DNA from: Paenibacillus sp. FSL H8-0548
GTDB taxonomy: Bacteria > Bacillota > Bacilli > Paenibacillales > Paenibacillaceae
DNA: 64,000 nucleotides
Direction of reading: 5' to 3'
Assembly (NCBI RefSeq): GCF_038630985.1
Contig: NZ_CP152049.1
Location: forward strand, 6,096,501-6,160,500
A program made the translations under genes and the position numbers. This document shows positions 55,678-64,000 of the stretch, one piece after another. Within the stretch, counting starts at the first letter, position 1. Every line of letters begins with the position of its first letter. The notes under the pieces were generated by a model. The model worked only from the letters and a program-made list of their open reading frames with translations, did not search any database and was not told where the DNA came from.

Positions 55678-57498
55678 ATGAGAACTCTTTTCCCTCCATT
55701 TCGACATATTACTTTACAGCGCAAACTGCTTACCTTAGTCATCCCCCTTCTTATTGCAACGATAGGAATTACCGGCTTGTATTCCTATTACATCGCCTCT
55801 GGCGAGGTTGTAGATAAGCTTCGTCAGTCGCAGCTCAATATGGCGATCAAGACAAAGGATCAGCTCGATTATTTTGCCAAGAGCACACTGAGCTTCTCCA
55901 ACTATTTGTTTCTGAACCCGACCGTACAAGGGATGCTGATGAATGGGGATACGCCCCAGCGCCGCGATCAGGTGTACAAAAATCTGCTGCCGCTTATGGT
56001 TACCGGAGAGACCATCCAATCGCTAATTCTTTACCCTACCGCAAGCGACGAGACTTCCGGACAGCCCTTCGCGATTACGCAGACAGGTATTGCAAGCGCC
56101 ATCGGCTTTAAGGCTTTTACAAAAACCCGTTACTATGATAGATTAGCCCAATCAGAAACAGGGGAAATCTGGGATATGCTCTATCCCTCGGATTATATAT
56201 TGCCTGGCGATTATCATCACAAAATTGTTTTGATTAAGCCCTACAAAAACTATTACAACTATTCGCGCAGCGGTCTTCTCATTATTGGTATGGATGCAGA
56301 TAAGCTGAGCAAATCTTTATACCACGGCAATCAGAATGCCCACCAGTTCATTATGAATGATGAGGGCATCGTGCTCGCAGCATCCGATCTGCAGTGGATT
56401 GGCAAGCCTATGATTCTGCTTCCGATGTTTAGTGAAACGGATACGGCTAATCTTCATCCTGAGAATGGCTTAGCTGTATTAAAAAACAATCGGCAATATA
56501 TCGTTTCGGATACGGTATCGGACATTACCGGCTGGCACAGCGTCGTCATTCAGGATCGCAGCACACTAGTGCTAGAGCTTAAGCATATCGGATCAGCTAC
56601 CTTCTCTATCATGGCTATCGTTACGATCATCACGATTATTTTATCTTGGGTCATCGCTCGTATTATTACGAATCCGATGAAAAAGCTCATGCTGTCCATG
56701 AGAGCGCTTCAAATGGGTGATTTTACGCAGCGCGTCCATTTTAGCGGCAACGATGAGATCGGCAGACTTGGACATTTGTACAATACGATGGTCGGCCGAA
56801 TCAAGACACTGATTGATGATGTCTACGCCTCGCGGCTGAAGCAGAAGGAAGCTGAGCTTAAAGCGCTCCAATCACAAATTAACCCTCACTTCCTATACAA
56901 CACATTAAATATGATTAATTGGAGCGCAATGCAAAAAGGAGACCACGAAATTTCCGAAATGGTCGTCTCCCTCTCTCAAGTATTCAGGTTAAGCCTTAAT
57001 AGCGGCAATGATCTCGTCGAGCTGCAGCATGAGATAGAGCTCGTGCGAAACTACTTGTTTTTGCAGAAAAAACGGTTTACGACCCGCTTTGATTTTGAGA
57101 TCGATATGGAGCCGTCTATCCAGCATTTCCGCATGCCCAAGCTGCTGCTTCAGCCGCTTGTCGAGAATGCCATCATTCATGCGATCGAGCCTACCGGAGG
57201 GAATGGTCATATTCATATCCGTGCCTATACTGAAAACGGCTGCATTCTACTTGAGGTTGCGGATAATGGGCTTGGGATGCCCGAAGCAAAGGTTCAGCTT
57301 TTAAACCTAGCTCCAGCGCAGGAGCCTATTAAGTCGCTCCAAATAAACGCCGCCCATTCCGGAATGGCTATATCCAATATTAAAGAAAGATTAGCTTTAT
57401 TTTATGAGCAGGCAGAGTTTCATATCGAAAGCCGCGAGAGCATGGGCACTAGAGTGCAATTAAAGATCAAACAAGGGGGCAATGGGAATGGCGCTTAG
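55678..57498 (+). CDS. YesM-type sensor histidine kinase
   Basis: A 606-aa kinase: membrane segment near residues 18-38, extracellular Cache-like sensor to about 295, second membrane segment near 300-322, HAMP, then His_kinase with phospho-acceptor His404 in QINPHFLYNTLNM, and a HATPase domain (LLQPLVENAIIHA, DNGLGMPEA). It should sense an extracellular carbohydrate signal and phosphorylate the regulator that follows. ATG at 55678 with AAAGGTG upstream. It is divergent from the six-gene sugar-transporter run, which is its probable target. Confidence 0.92.
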   Translation: MRTLFPPFRHITLQRKLLTLVIPLLIATIGITGLYSYYIASGEVVDKLRQSQLNMAIKTKDQLDYFAKSTLSFSNYLFLNPTVQGMLMNGDTPQRRDQVYKNLLPLMVTGETIQSLILYPTASDETSGQPFAITQTGIASAIGFKAFTKTRYYDRLAQSETGEIWDMLYPSDYILPGDYHHKIVLIKPYKNYYNYSRSGLLIIGMDADKLSKSLYHGNQNAHQFIMNDEGIVLAASDLQWIGKPMILLPMFSETDTANLHPENGLAVLKNNRQYIVSDTVSDITGWHSVVIQDRSTLVLELKHIGSATFSIMAIVTIITIILSWVIARIITNPMKKLMLSMRALQMGDFTQRVHFSGNDEIGRLGHLYNTMVGRIKTLIDDVYASRLKQKEAELKALQSQINPHFLYNTLNMINWSAMQKGDHEISEMVVSLSQVFRLSLNSGNDLVELQHEIELVRNYLFLQKKRFTTRFDFEIDMEPSIQHFRMPKLLLQPLVENAIIHAIEPTGGNGHIHIRAYTENGCILLEVADNGLGMPEAKVQLLNLAPAQEPIKSLQINAAHSGMAISNIKERLALFYEQAEFHIESRESMGTRVQLKIKQGGNGNGA

Positions 57499-59113
57499 AA
57501 TGATCATTGCAGAGGATGAGCAATCCTTCCGTGAAGGCATACTTACACTTGTGGACTGGAAGCTCTACGACATTGAGATCGCAGGAGAGGCTGAGAATGG
57601 ACAGCAGGCTTTGGAAATGATCAAAAACGATCCGCCGGATTTGCTGCTGACCGATATTCGCATGCCTCATCTGAATGGCCTTGATCTGATTCGCGAGGCA
57701 AAGGCTGCCGGACATGAGTTTCGTTCGGTGCTCTTAACTGGCTATAACGAATTCGAGTATGCGAAGGAAGCCATTAAGCTAGGCGTATCCGACTATCTCC
57801 TGAAGCCCTGCACGCCTCATGATATTGTACGTGTCATTCTAGAGCTCAAACAAAAAATTGAAGAATCGGAAAATGAGGATAAAATGTTGTCGGAGCTTAA
57901 TCGCAGCTGGAATCGCAACCTTCATTTGCTGAAAAACCAAATTTTATCCCAGTGGATTCAGCAGCCGTTAATGCCGCTTGAGAACCGGCAAAGCGTTATG
58001 GAGGAGGTTGGTATGGCACTTCTTTCAGCTTCTATTCAAGTCGGGATTATCCGCATTGATTCCAGCACCTCGCCTAACGCCGCCTCCAAGAGGGATTTAG
58101 AGCTCATTCGGTATGCTCTGTTAAACATTACAGGAGAGACGCTGCAGCCGTTATATTTAGGAGAGCTTGAAGTATTTCGCCATGGTGATGAGATGCTTTG
58201 GATTGGCAATTACTCGGATCACATGACTCATGAAGCGATTGAGAGTGCAATGAAGAAGCTGCAGCTTAACCTTGAGGCGTATCTTAAGCTGTCGATCAGC
58301 ATATCAATCAGCTCGCCGAAGTGCTCGGTTGATTTTGCCCATATCGGTTATCAGGAAGCCATTGAAGCGATGGAAGGCAGATTCTATCAAGGACGTGGAG
58401 GCATCTTCTTCTATACTTGCTTAGATCGGCAGCAAATGCTGAAAGGCTCTATTTTGGACGATGCCTTCCTGCAGCGAATGGAGAAGGAGCTGCTCATTTC
58501 GCTGCAAAATGAACAGTACGAGCAGGCGGTCGATACGATCGAAGCGTGCATGTCTCATATTCGGAACAACTCCGGCTATTCGAAGGCTGAGGTTCAGCTC
58601 CGGTCAACAAGCCTTATTTTGGAACTGCAAAAATTCGCCCAGGAACGGAAGGTCGCCTCTATTGAATGGCAGGACAGCTTCGTCAATTGGATCGAGCAAA
58701 TTCCTAACATGGAGACACTCGATGACTGCTCCGTCGTGCTGCAAAAAATTGTTCAAAGCATCGTCGAGGCCGTATCCAATCAAAAATCGCTGCATCGCAC
58801 CGTATCTGCGACCATCGAGCTTATTAAGCATAGATACAACACGAACTTCACGCTTGAGCTTGCCGCCAAAGAAACCTTTGTCAGCAATTCTTATCTCAGC
58901 TCCCTATTCAAGCAAGAGCTGGGGGTTAATTTTCTCGACTACCTGCATCAATACCGCGTAGAGCGCTCGAAGGAGCTGCTTCGTCAGAGCTACAAAATAT
59001 ATGCTGTCTCCAAGCTGGTAGGCTATCAGGAGGAACGGCACTTTAGCTCCACCTTCAAGAAGTGGACGGGACTAACGCCGCGGCAATATCAGAAAAACTA
59101 TACTGCGGAATAA
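57482..59113 (+). CDS. YesN-type response regulator with AraC DNA-binding domain
   Basis: A 543-aa regulator: receiver domain (AEDE, phospho-acceptor Asp58 in LLLTDIRMP, LKPC), long middle linker, and an AraC-type double helix-turn-helix at about 440-540 ending GLTPRQYQKN. It overlaps the kinase gene by 17 bp and has AAGGGGG just before its ATG. It most likely activates the divergent sugar-importer genes and perhaps the giant mannanases; no operator was identified. Confidence 0.92.
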   Translation: MGMALRMIIAEDEQSFREGILTLVDWKLYDIEIAGEAENGQQALEMIKNDPPDLLLTDIRMPHLNGLDLIREAKAAGHEFRSVLLTGYNEFEYAKEAIKLGVSDYLLKPCTPHDIVRVILELKQKIEESENEDKMLSELNRSWNRNLHLLKNQILSQWIQQPLMPLENRQSVMEEVGMALLSASIQVGIIRIDSSTSPNAASKRDLELIRYALLNITGETLQPLYLGELEVFRHGDEMLWIGNYSDHMTHEAIESAMKKLQLNLEAYLKLSISISISSPKCSVDFAHIGYQEAIEAMEGRFYQGRGGIFFYTCLDRQQMLKGSILDDAFLQRMEKELLISLQNEQYEQAVDTIEACMSHIRNNSGYSKAEVQLRSTSLILELQKFAQERKVASIEWQDSFVNWIEQIPNMETLDDCSVVLQKIVQSIVEAVSNQKSLHRTVSATIELIKHRYNTNFTLELAAKETFVSNSYLSSLFKQELGVNFLDYLHQYRVERSKELLRQSYKIYAVSKLVGYQEERHFSSTFKKWTGLTPRQYQKNYTAE

Positions 59114-59142
59114 AGAAATCGGGCAATGAAGTAGGTTTCAGA

Positions 59143-59188
59143 AAATCAGCCGATCAGGGTTCCTACCTTGATCGGCTGATTTTTATTT
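59143..59188 (+). terminator. Terminator after the kinase/regulator pair
   Basis: A 14-bp stem (AAATCAGCCGATCA / TGATCGGCTGATTT) followed by TTATTT, about 30 bp past the regulator stop. Confidence 0.8.
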
Positions 59189-59237
59189 AGCGCTGCTTGA
59201 ACGAGCAAATGACGGGCAAAGAGAGACTACGTTGCAG

Positions 59238-59264
59238 TTTAGTGCATGATATAGCGAATTTCGG
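59238..59264. repeat. Inverted copy of a 27-bp dispersed repeat
   Basis: The reverse complement of this segment matches 36353-36379 at 25 of 27 positions (core CGCTATATCATGCACTAAA). It lies in the gene-free stretch 59189-59485. Confidence 0.6.
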
Positions 59265-59392
59265 GTCGTACGCTGCTGAGGATGCTGAAAGGATAGCTGC
59301 GCATTTTTCATTTGCAGAGCGGATATCTCATGATGTTAACGAATCCAATACTTTATCCGATATATAGTTTAGGTATATAGTCCTATCATCCT

Positions 59393-59440
59393 TTTAGCTG
59401 CACAAGCCTATCATATGGGCCCTCGCTTTGCACAGCTAAA
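59393..59440 (+). repeat. Hairpin in the leader of the diguanylate cyclase gene
   Basis: TTTAGCTG and CAGCTAAA pair across a loop that also contains GCACAAGC and GCTTTGCA-like complementary stretches. It ends about 45 bp before the GTG start. It does not resemble a known cyclic-di-GMP riboswitch by eye. Confidence 0.35.
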
Positions 59441-59485
59441 TTTTCTGCGCAATACCCGCGAGCATCCTAGAGGAGGTAATGTATA

Positions 59486-61033
59486 GTGCAGCTTGGTTTC
59501 AAAGCGAAACTAATGACCATTATGGGCATTTTCAGCATTTTACTGACACTTAGTGTGTCATCGGTCAATCAGCATCGCTTGAAGAATAGTTTAATAGAAA
59601 GCTACAAAAGAGAGTCTATTTTAGTGGAGGATACCATTGTCACTGCTGTAGCTGCGGCTGACAAAGCTTTTAGAATATCAGAAAAAGAATTGGAAAAAGA
59701 CATGCGGGCCTATTCCAATACATTATTGCAAAAATATAGCGCAATTCCCGATGTCGCCAGCTGGAACTATCAAGCTCTCAAAAAAGAATTAGGCGGTATG
59801 GATGTTTATATCATCGATGAGTCCCTTACAATAATTCACAGCAGCTTTACCAAGGATATTGGCCTAAACTTCAAAGCGGATGGCGACGCCCCTGACTCCT
59901 TCTCACAACTGCTCGAGGAGAGGATCAAGGGAAGCAGCTTCGTATCGGATGGTCTGGATCAGGAGACGAATTCAGGAAAAATCAAAAAATATAGCTATAT
60001 GCCTACCCCTGATCACAAATATTTAATAGAGCTAGGCGTATATCTTGAGGATACTCCGATGTTCCAATCCATTGATTTCATGGGAATCTTGAACGGTCTC
60101 ATTGAAAAATACAAATATATTAACGATATTACGATCTATACAACAACCGGAAAATCGATTGGAAAAACGGGCGAGGATGGAAAATCGATTGTTATTGCCA
60201 ACGAAAACAGACGTTTTTTCGACAAGGCGTTCCATGACTCAGAGATACAAGAGGTGCACGGACAAGGGAATGGCTATCCTATCTTTTATCGTTATGTACC
60301 GTATACCATCCAATTCGACATTAATTATGTTCGTTTTACTGACCAGCGCATGATTGAAATTGTATATAATCAGCAGGAGCTTCAACAAAATCTCAAGCTA
60401 AATAAACAAATATTTTCACTTCAGCTAGCAGCGACAATTTTGATTGCGCTCATCATCTCTTATATTATAACGAGGCTCGTAGCAAGGCCCATGTACTTGG
60501 CCTCTCATGATGTGCTCACTGGTCTATCCAACCGTGCAACCTTTGAGAACGCCCTAATTGCAATTATGGAGAAAAATAAAAGAAAACAGAAGCTTACCGC
60601 ACTGCTTCACATTGATCTTGATCATTTCAAAGTTGTTAACGATTCGCTGGGTCATGATGCCGGAGATCTATTTCTCAAGGAGGTCGGCAAACGTATTCGC
60701 GCTGCAGTCCACGATCCAAATGATATCACAGCACGGCTAGGCGGTGATGAGTTCGTCGTCATTTTAAGTAATATTGCCGATACCCAGGCAGCCTTGCAAA
60801 TTGCAGAGCATATTATTGCTACGCTTAAGCTTCCTATTGAAATTCAAGGCATCGATGTCGTCAACGATTTCAGCACGACAGCATCGATCGGTATCGCAGT
60901 TGCTCCCGAGCATGCACAGGATTCTGATGCGCTGTATACCTGTGCCGATCAAGCGCTTTATTACGCCAAGCGCAGCGGTAAAAATACGTTCAGCTTATAT
61001 CAGGAAAGCATGGCCCCTGAAACTGACTTCTAA
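59486..61033 (+). CDS. Membrane-bound diguanylate cyclase (GGDEF)
   Basis: A 515-aa protein: membrane segment about residues 8-25, extracellular sensor domain to about 305, second membrane segment about 310-333 (ILIALIISYIITRLVA), then a GGDEF domain with RLGGDEFVVILS at about 417-428. It should make cyclic di-GMP from two GTP in response to an outside signal. The usual inhibitory-site arginine (RxxD, five residues before the signature) is replaced by Asp in DPND, so product inhibition through a primary I-site is unlikely. GTG start with AGGAGGT 8 bp upstream. Monocistronic. No EAL domain is attached. Confidence 0.9.
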   Translation: MQLGFKAKLMTIMGIFSILLTLSVSSVNQHRLKNSLIESYKRESILVEDTIVTAVAAADKAFRISEKELEKDMRAYSNTLLQKYSAIPDVASWNYQALKKELGGMDVYIIDESLTIIHSSFTKDIGLNFKADGDAPDSFSQLLEERIKGSSFVSDGLDQETNSGKIKKYSYMPTPDHKYLIELGVYLEDTPMFQSIDFMGILNGLIEKYKYINDITIYTTTGKSIGKTGEDGKSIVIANENRRFFDKAFHDSEIQEVHGQGNGYPIFYRYVPYTIQFDINYVRFTDQRMIEIVYNQQELQQNLKLNKQIFSLQLAATILIALIISYIITRLVARPMYLASHDVLTGLSNRATFENALIAIMEKNKRKQKLTALLHIDLDHFKVVNDSLGHDAGDLFLKEVGKRIRAAVHDPNDITARLGGDEFVVILSNIADTQAALQIAEHIIATLKLPIEIQGIDVVNDFSTTASIGIAVAPEHAQDSDALYTCADQALYYAKRSGKNTFSLYQESMAPETDF

Positions 61034-61039
61034 TCATAG

Positions 61040-61177
61040 TAAGTTGAATTAAACATTTACGTTTTGGTCGCTGCGCGAGAAGATCATTCTTACGATCGCT
61101 GTTGCAAAGGCGAACACTTCGTTTCTCCAGAGCGATCTTCTCGCTTCGCTAAATACTTAATTTTAAAATTCAACTTA
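61040..61177. repeat. Short MITE-like element (copy C)
   Basis: 138 bp bounded by TAAGTTGAATT and AATTCAACTTA (perfect 11-bp inverted ends) with an inner inverted pair GCGAGAAGATC / GATCTTCTCGC. The left part and the segment GCAAAGGCGAACACTTCGTTTC match copy B at 36690-36880, but the central piece of copy B is missing. It starts 7 bp after the diguanylate cyclase stop. Confidence 0.8.
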
Positions 61178-61196
61178 AACTGATCAGAAGTTTCTC

Positions 61197-61250
61197 ATAA
61201 AAAAGACCCAAAAGGAAGGAGCTGCTATAGCAACTCTTTCCTTTTGGGTC
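61197..61250 (-). terminator. Terminator after htpG
   Basis: A long near-perfect stem (GACCCAAAAGGAA... pairing with ...TTCCTTTTGGGTC), followed on the minus strand by six T residues; it begins 10 bp past the htpG stop. Confidence 0.8.
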
Positions 61251-61259
61251 AACCTACAA

Positions 61260-63140
61260 TTAAACCATAACCTTACACATATCATTTGTGAATGCAACAG
61301 GGTCCTGGATAGGCAAGCCTTCGATTAGAAGCGCCTGGTTATACAGCAAGTTCGTATACAGCCCTAGCTTTTCTTTGTCGTTCTCATACGCAGCCTTTAG
61401 TGATTGGAAAATCTCATGGTTGACGTTGATTTCAAGCACCTTGTCCGCTTGGACATCCTGGCTGTTCGGCATCGCCTTCAATATTTTTTCCATCTCTATC
61501 GTAACCTCGCCCTCAGTGGACAAGCATACCGGATGAGATTTAAGGCGTTTGGATGCTTTAACATTCTTTACCTTGTCCTGAAGGATTGTTTTCATTTGCT
61601 CAAAGAGCTCCTTATTCAAATCCTGCTCCGCAGCCGTTTCATTGTCTACAGCATCTGGTTCAATGCCTAGGTCACCGCTTGATACAGATTTGAATTCTTT
61701 ATCCTTATATTTCGCAACGATTTTGATCGCGAACTCATCGATATCGTCCGTAAAGTAAAGAATTTCATAGCCCTTATCGGATACCATCTCCGTTTGCGGC
61801 AACCGCTCAATTCGATCGATCGACTCACCCGAAGCATAATAAATATACTTCTGGTCCTCGCTCATACGGGATACGTATTCATCAAGCGTAACCAGCTTCT
61901 TCTCCTTGGAGGAATGGAACAGCAGCAGATCCTGCAGCACATCCTTGTTAGCGCCATAATCGTTGTATACGCCAAATTTCAGCTGTCTGCCGAATGCTTT
62001 GTAGAAGGATTCGTACTTCTCACGCTCATCCTTCAAAATGCCAAGCAGCGCGCTCTTGATCTTGCTGTTAATATTTTTAGCAATAAGCTTCAGCTGGCGA
62101 TCATGCTGCAGCAGCTCTCTAGAAATATTAAGCGACAGATCCTCGGAATCGACCATTCCTTTGACAAAGCTGAAATAGTCAGGCAGAAGATCCGAGCATT
62201 TTTCCATAATTAGAACGCCATTCGAATAAAGCTCCAGCCCCTTCTCATACTCCTTCGTGTAATAATCGAATGGTGTATTTTCCGGGATATATAAAATGGC
62301 GTTGTAAACGACAGCGCCGTCAGCACTAATATGAAGATGCTTGATCGGTTTATCAAAGCCATAACGTTTCTCAAAATAAAATTGCTCGTAATCCTCAGGG
62401 GTGAGCTCATTTTTATTTTTCCGCCAAATCGGCACCATGCTGTTCACGGTTTGCTCTTCCGCATATTCCTCGAACTCGTTCTCGCTGTCAGCTTTAGGAC
62501 GCTGTCCCTTCACATCCATCTTAATCGGGTAGCGAATGAAATCAGAATATTTTTTAATGATTGATTTTAGGCGGTATTCGTCTAAATACTCATCATACTG
62601 ATCATCCTCTGTATTTTCCTTGATGTTCAATACGATTTCCGTACCTACCGAAGCCTTCTCACACGGCTCGATAGTGTAGCCATCAGAACCTGTCGATTCC
62701 CATTTGTAAGCCTCTTCGCTGCCAAGCGTCCTCGACACGACGGTAACGACATCGGCAACCATGAATGCGGAGTAGAAGCCCACGCCGAATTGACCAATAA
62801 TATTGTGGCCATCCTTAAGCTCATTGTCCTTCTTGAATGCAAAGGAGCCGCTCTTCGCGATAACGCCAAGATTGTTCTCAAGGTCCTCCTTCGTCATCCC
62901 GATTCCTGTATCTGTAATCGTTAATGTACGGTTTTCCTTATCTGCAACTACCTTGATGTAGTAATCTTCCTTGTTAAAGACCAATTGATCATCCGTGAGC
63001 GCTCTGTAATACAGCTTGTCAATCGCATCACTCGCATTAGAAACAAGCTCTCTCAAGAAGATTTCTTTTTGCGTATAAATGGAGTTAATCATCATATCGA
63101 GCAGTCGTTTCGATTCTGCTTTAAACTGTTTTTTGCTCAA
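61260..63140 (-). CDS. htpG: Molecular chaperone HtpG (bacterial Hsp90)
   Basis: A 626-aa Hsp90 of normal length. The N-terminal ATP-binding domain shows [25 protein letters not shown] and [13 protein letters not shown]; the middle domain carries the catalytic-loop LNISRELLQ; the C-terminal domain gives the dimer. It refolds and remodels client proteins in the cytoplasm. The start is a TTG at 63140 ([13 protein letters not shown] follows) with GGGG 8 bp upstream. The longer frame to 63239 overlaps the CIRCE operator and is not credible. A 25-codon leader ORF ends exactly on this start (TTGA overlap), so translation is probably coupled. Expression is under sigma-A promoter plus CIRCE/HrcA control. 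Confidence 0.95.
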   Translation of the reverse strand: MSKKQFKAESKRLLDMMINSIYTQKEIFLRELVSNASDAIDKLYYRALTDDQLVFNKEDYYIKVVADKENRTLTITDTGIGMTKEDLENNLGVIAKSGSFAFKKDNELKDGHNIIGQFGVGFYSAFMVADVVTVVSRTLGSEEAYKWESTGSDGYTIEPCEKASVGTEIVLNIKENTEDDQYDEYLDEYRLKSIIKKYSDFIRYPIKMDVKGQRPKADSENEFEEYAEEQTVNSMVPIWRKNKNELTPEDYEQFYFEKRYGFDKPIKHLHISADGAVVYNAILYIPENTPFDYYTKEYEKGLELYSNGVLIMEKCSDLLPDYFSFVKGMVDSEDLSLNISRELLQHDRQLKLIAKNINSKIKSALLGILKDEREKYESFYKAFGRQLKFGVYNDYGANKDVLQDLLLFHSSKEKKLVTLDEYVSRMSEDQKYIYYASGESIDRIERLPQTEMVSDKGYEILYFTDDIDEFAIKIVAKYKDKEFKSVSSGDLGIEPDAVDNETAAEQDLNKELFEQMKTILQDKVKNVKASKRLKSHPVCLSTEGEVTIEMEKILKAMPNSQDVQADKVLEINVNHEIFQSLKAAYENDKEKLGLYTNLLYNQALLIEGLPIQDPVAFTNDMCKVMV

Positions 63141-63214
63141 GAGTAGTTCCCCTTCCCATTCATCAAATATGAAATCAGCCATTCGTCGTAACTGGAGGGC
63201 TTGGACAAATTCAT
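63137..63214 (-). CDS. 25-aa leader ORF overlapping the htpG start
   Basis: ATG at 63214 with a strong ribosome binding site GAGGGGGT (63228-63221), 7 bp upstream. It codes for 25 residues (begins [12 protein letters not shown], ends GKGNYS) and stops with a TGA whose first two bases are the last two of the htpG TTG start. It lies wholly between the CIRCE and htpG. Ribosomes finishing the leader would be placed on the weak TTG. No known family; the coupling role is inference. Confidence 0.55.
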   Translation of the reverse strand: MNLSKPSSYDEWLISYLMNGKGNYS

Positions 63215-63232
63215 GCCAGTACCCCCTCAATC

Positions 63233-63259
63233 TTAGCACTCAATTCGTTAGAGTGCTAA
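63233..63259. promoter_or_regulatory. CIRCE operator (HrcA binding site)
   Basis: TTAGCACTC-N9-GAGTGCTAA matches the CIRCE consensus perfectly. It lies between the promoter and htpG, where HrcA would block transcription at normal temperature and release it after heat shock. Confidence 0.95.
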
Positions 63260-63270
63260 TCCTTATTTTT

Positions 63271-63299
63271 ATATAACACAAACTATTTTTCAATGTCAA
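63271..63299 (-). promoter_or_regulatory. Sigma-A promoter of htpG
   Basis: Minus strand TTGACA (63299-63294), 17-bp spacer, TTATAT (63276-63271), directly upstream of the CIRCE. The consensus -35 and ideal spacing make this a strong promoter needing HrcA repression. The rest of the stretch to 63479 shows nothing else certain. Confidence 0.85.
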
Positions 63300-63479
63300 C
63301 CTCCAGCAATAGAAAAATACAGAAAAAAGGAAGCTGATTAGCAGACTATCGCCCACTAAACAGCTCCTTTCTCCTTTCGGATAGATAGGATATTTTAATA
63401 AGACCGCAACAAACTTAGATAATTATCGTCTTTAATATGGAAGTTATTAACAAGACATATGCTCAGGAGATATTTCTAA

Positions 63480-63662
63480 ATGTCAAAAAAGCTAGTAGGA
63501 GCAGCTGCTATCATTATGGACTCAGAAGGGCGAATTCTTCTAGTAAAACATAGCTATGGGAAATACAATTGGGAACTACCTAGTGGGTTATCCGAGCAGA
63601 ATGAGTCTGCAGAGGTTACTCATTTATTCCACATCATCGGACCGAGGCGGTGGTTTGAATAG
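63480..63662 (+). pseudogene. Truncated NUDIX hydrolase
   Basis: The first 45 or so residues are a good NUDIX N-terminus (KLVGAAAIIMDSEGRILLVKH, then YNWELPSGLSEQNESAEV), but the frame then departs before the REXXEE core of the NUDIX box and stops after 60 residues in total (a complete protein would be about 140-160). AGGAGA precedes the ATG. The active-site glutamates are missing, so it cannot hydrolyse nucleotides: a deletion remnant. Confidence 0.75.
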
Positions 63663-64000
63663 TTATTCGAAAGGCATCAGAATAATCATTGGTCTTATTT
63701 TTGCCATTTGCGTTGTGATGGTTGCAATGGCGTTCCAAAGTAAAGATGCTAAAACCACGACGAATCCAAGCCTTACAAAAGCTCCTAACTATCCTGCAAA
63801 TGAAAACGGACAGACATATGGTTCTGCGGGTGACGCCATTTCCTCTGAATCGGAACCAGATTTAATAAGTGCAGTAGGTGTGGATGGTGCTATGGGATAT
63901 GTACTTAAGAAAGATATAGAAGGTGAGCAGCCCAAGACACCCGAGGAAGCTCTAGCTATACAAAACAGTAGGCCCCTCGGTGGTTCTGATATTCCGCTAT
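63655..64000 (+). CDS. Membrane-anchored or exported hypothetical protein, cut by window edge
   Basis: A TTG at 63655 with GAGGCGGTGG upstream opens a frame that stays open to the window edge (115 codons). The N-terminus NSYSKGIRIIIGLIFAICVV is a single hydrophobic segment (signal peptide or anchor), followed by an outside domain with NENGQTYGSAGD, then DLISAVGVDGAMGYVLKKD and TPEEALAIQN. This pattern is shared by small Bacillales proteins sometimes labelled BlaR1-like in databases; their function is unknown. It overlaps the end of the NUDIX remnant by 8 bp. Confidence 0.6.
   Translation, partial: MNSYSKGIRIIIGLIFAICVVMVAMAFQSKDAKTTTNPSLTKAPNYPANENGQTYGSAGDAISSESEPDLISAVGVDGAMGYVLKKDIEGEQPKTPEEALAIQNSRPLGGSDIPL

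Noticed and set aside
58461..58961. 166-codon frame overlapping the AraC-type regulator on the same strand
   Set aside because: Out-of-frame shadow of the regulator; no start signal.
59393..59440. Possible cyclic di-GMP riboswitch before the GGDEF gene
   Set aside because: The stem does not show the conserved core of the known GEMM classes; kept only as an unexplained hairpin.
63141..63239. In-frame N-terminal extension of htpG
   Set aside because: It would start inside the CIRCE and add residues absent from HtpG proteins; the TTG at 63140 gives the normal 626 aa.

Overview
The window reads as a chromosomal segment of a low-to-medium-GC, spore-former-type Firmicute, most likely Paenibacillus or a close relative. 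The reasons are the YesM/YesN-type two-component pairs with AraC output domains, LplABC- and MalEFG-type sugar importers without their own ATPases, very large secreted glycoside hydrolases ending in SLH cell-wall anchors, and Bacillales-style ribosome binding sites, sigma-A promoters and a CIRCE operator. No rRNA, tRNA or CRISPR array was seen. The genus is an inference from gene content only.

Layout. 1-3515: start of an unknown gene and a YesN/YesM-type pair. 3693-5111: an SDR oxidoreductase divergent from a MerR regulator, with a readable MerR-type operator. 5155-7535: a two-gene amino-acid racemase / DUF1611 operon. 7798-8122: remnants of an aldo/keto reductase, an EAL protein and probably a serine recombinase, joined edge to edge. 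8297-11155: an SLH-anchored protein with a predicted ice-binding (DUF3494) domain. 11587-14049: a small lipoprotein, DUF72, MEKHLA and BdbC genes. 14198-20303: a sugar ABC importer operon with a cytoplasmic GH5 enzyme and a LacI-type regulator. 20608-22230: three copies of a 112-bp tandem repeat, the middle one split by an IS3-family element. 22283-27290: a fused GMC oxidoreductase, a GNAT enzyme, small proteins, a SIMPL protein and decaying genes. 27428-44561: two giant exported multi-domain CAZymes (2935 and about 2510 aa) separated by a repeat-rich spacer. 44565-55481: three further sugar importers in two transcription units. 55678-59113: a divergent YesM/YesN-type pair. 59486-61033: a diguanylate cyclase. 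61260-63299: htpG under CIRCE control. 63480-64000: a broken NUDIX gene and the start of a membrane-anchored protein.

How it fits together. The core of the window (about 14-20 kb and 27-59 kb) looks like a beta-mannan (glucomannan/galactomannan) utilisation locus. Surface-anchored GH26 and GH5 modules would cut the polymer, CE2- and EstA-type esterase modules would remove acyl groups, four solute-binding protein/permease sets would import the oligosaccharides using a shared ATPase encoded elsewhere, and the cytoplasmic GH5 would finish degradation. Regulation would come from the LacI-type protein and the two-component system. Substrate assignments are inferences from families and neighbours.

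The observations that seem least ordinary are: a 25-codon leader ORF whose stop codon overlaps the TTG start of htpG, downstream of a perfect CIRCE; the triple-GH26 plus esterase architecture; an ice-binding domain on an S-layer-anchored beta-solenoid; a MITE-like palindromic element in three versions, one abutting the leader of the giant mannanase gene; and a second perfect copy of the MerR palindrome after the merR gene.
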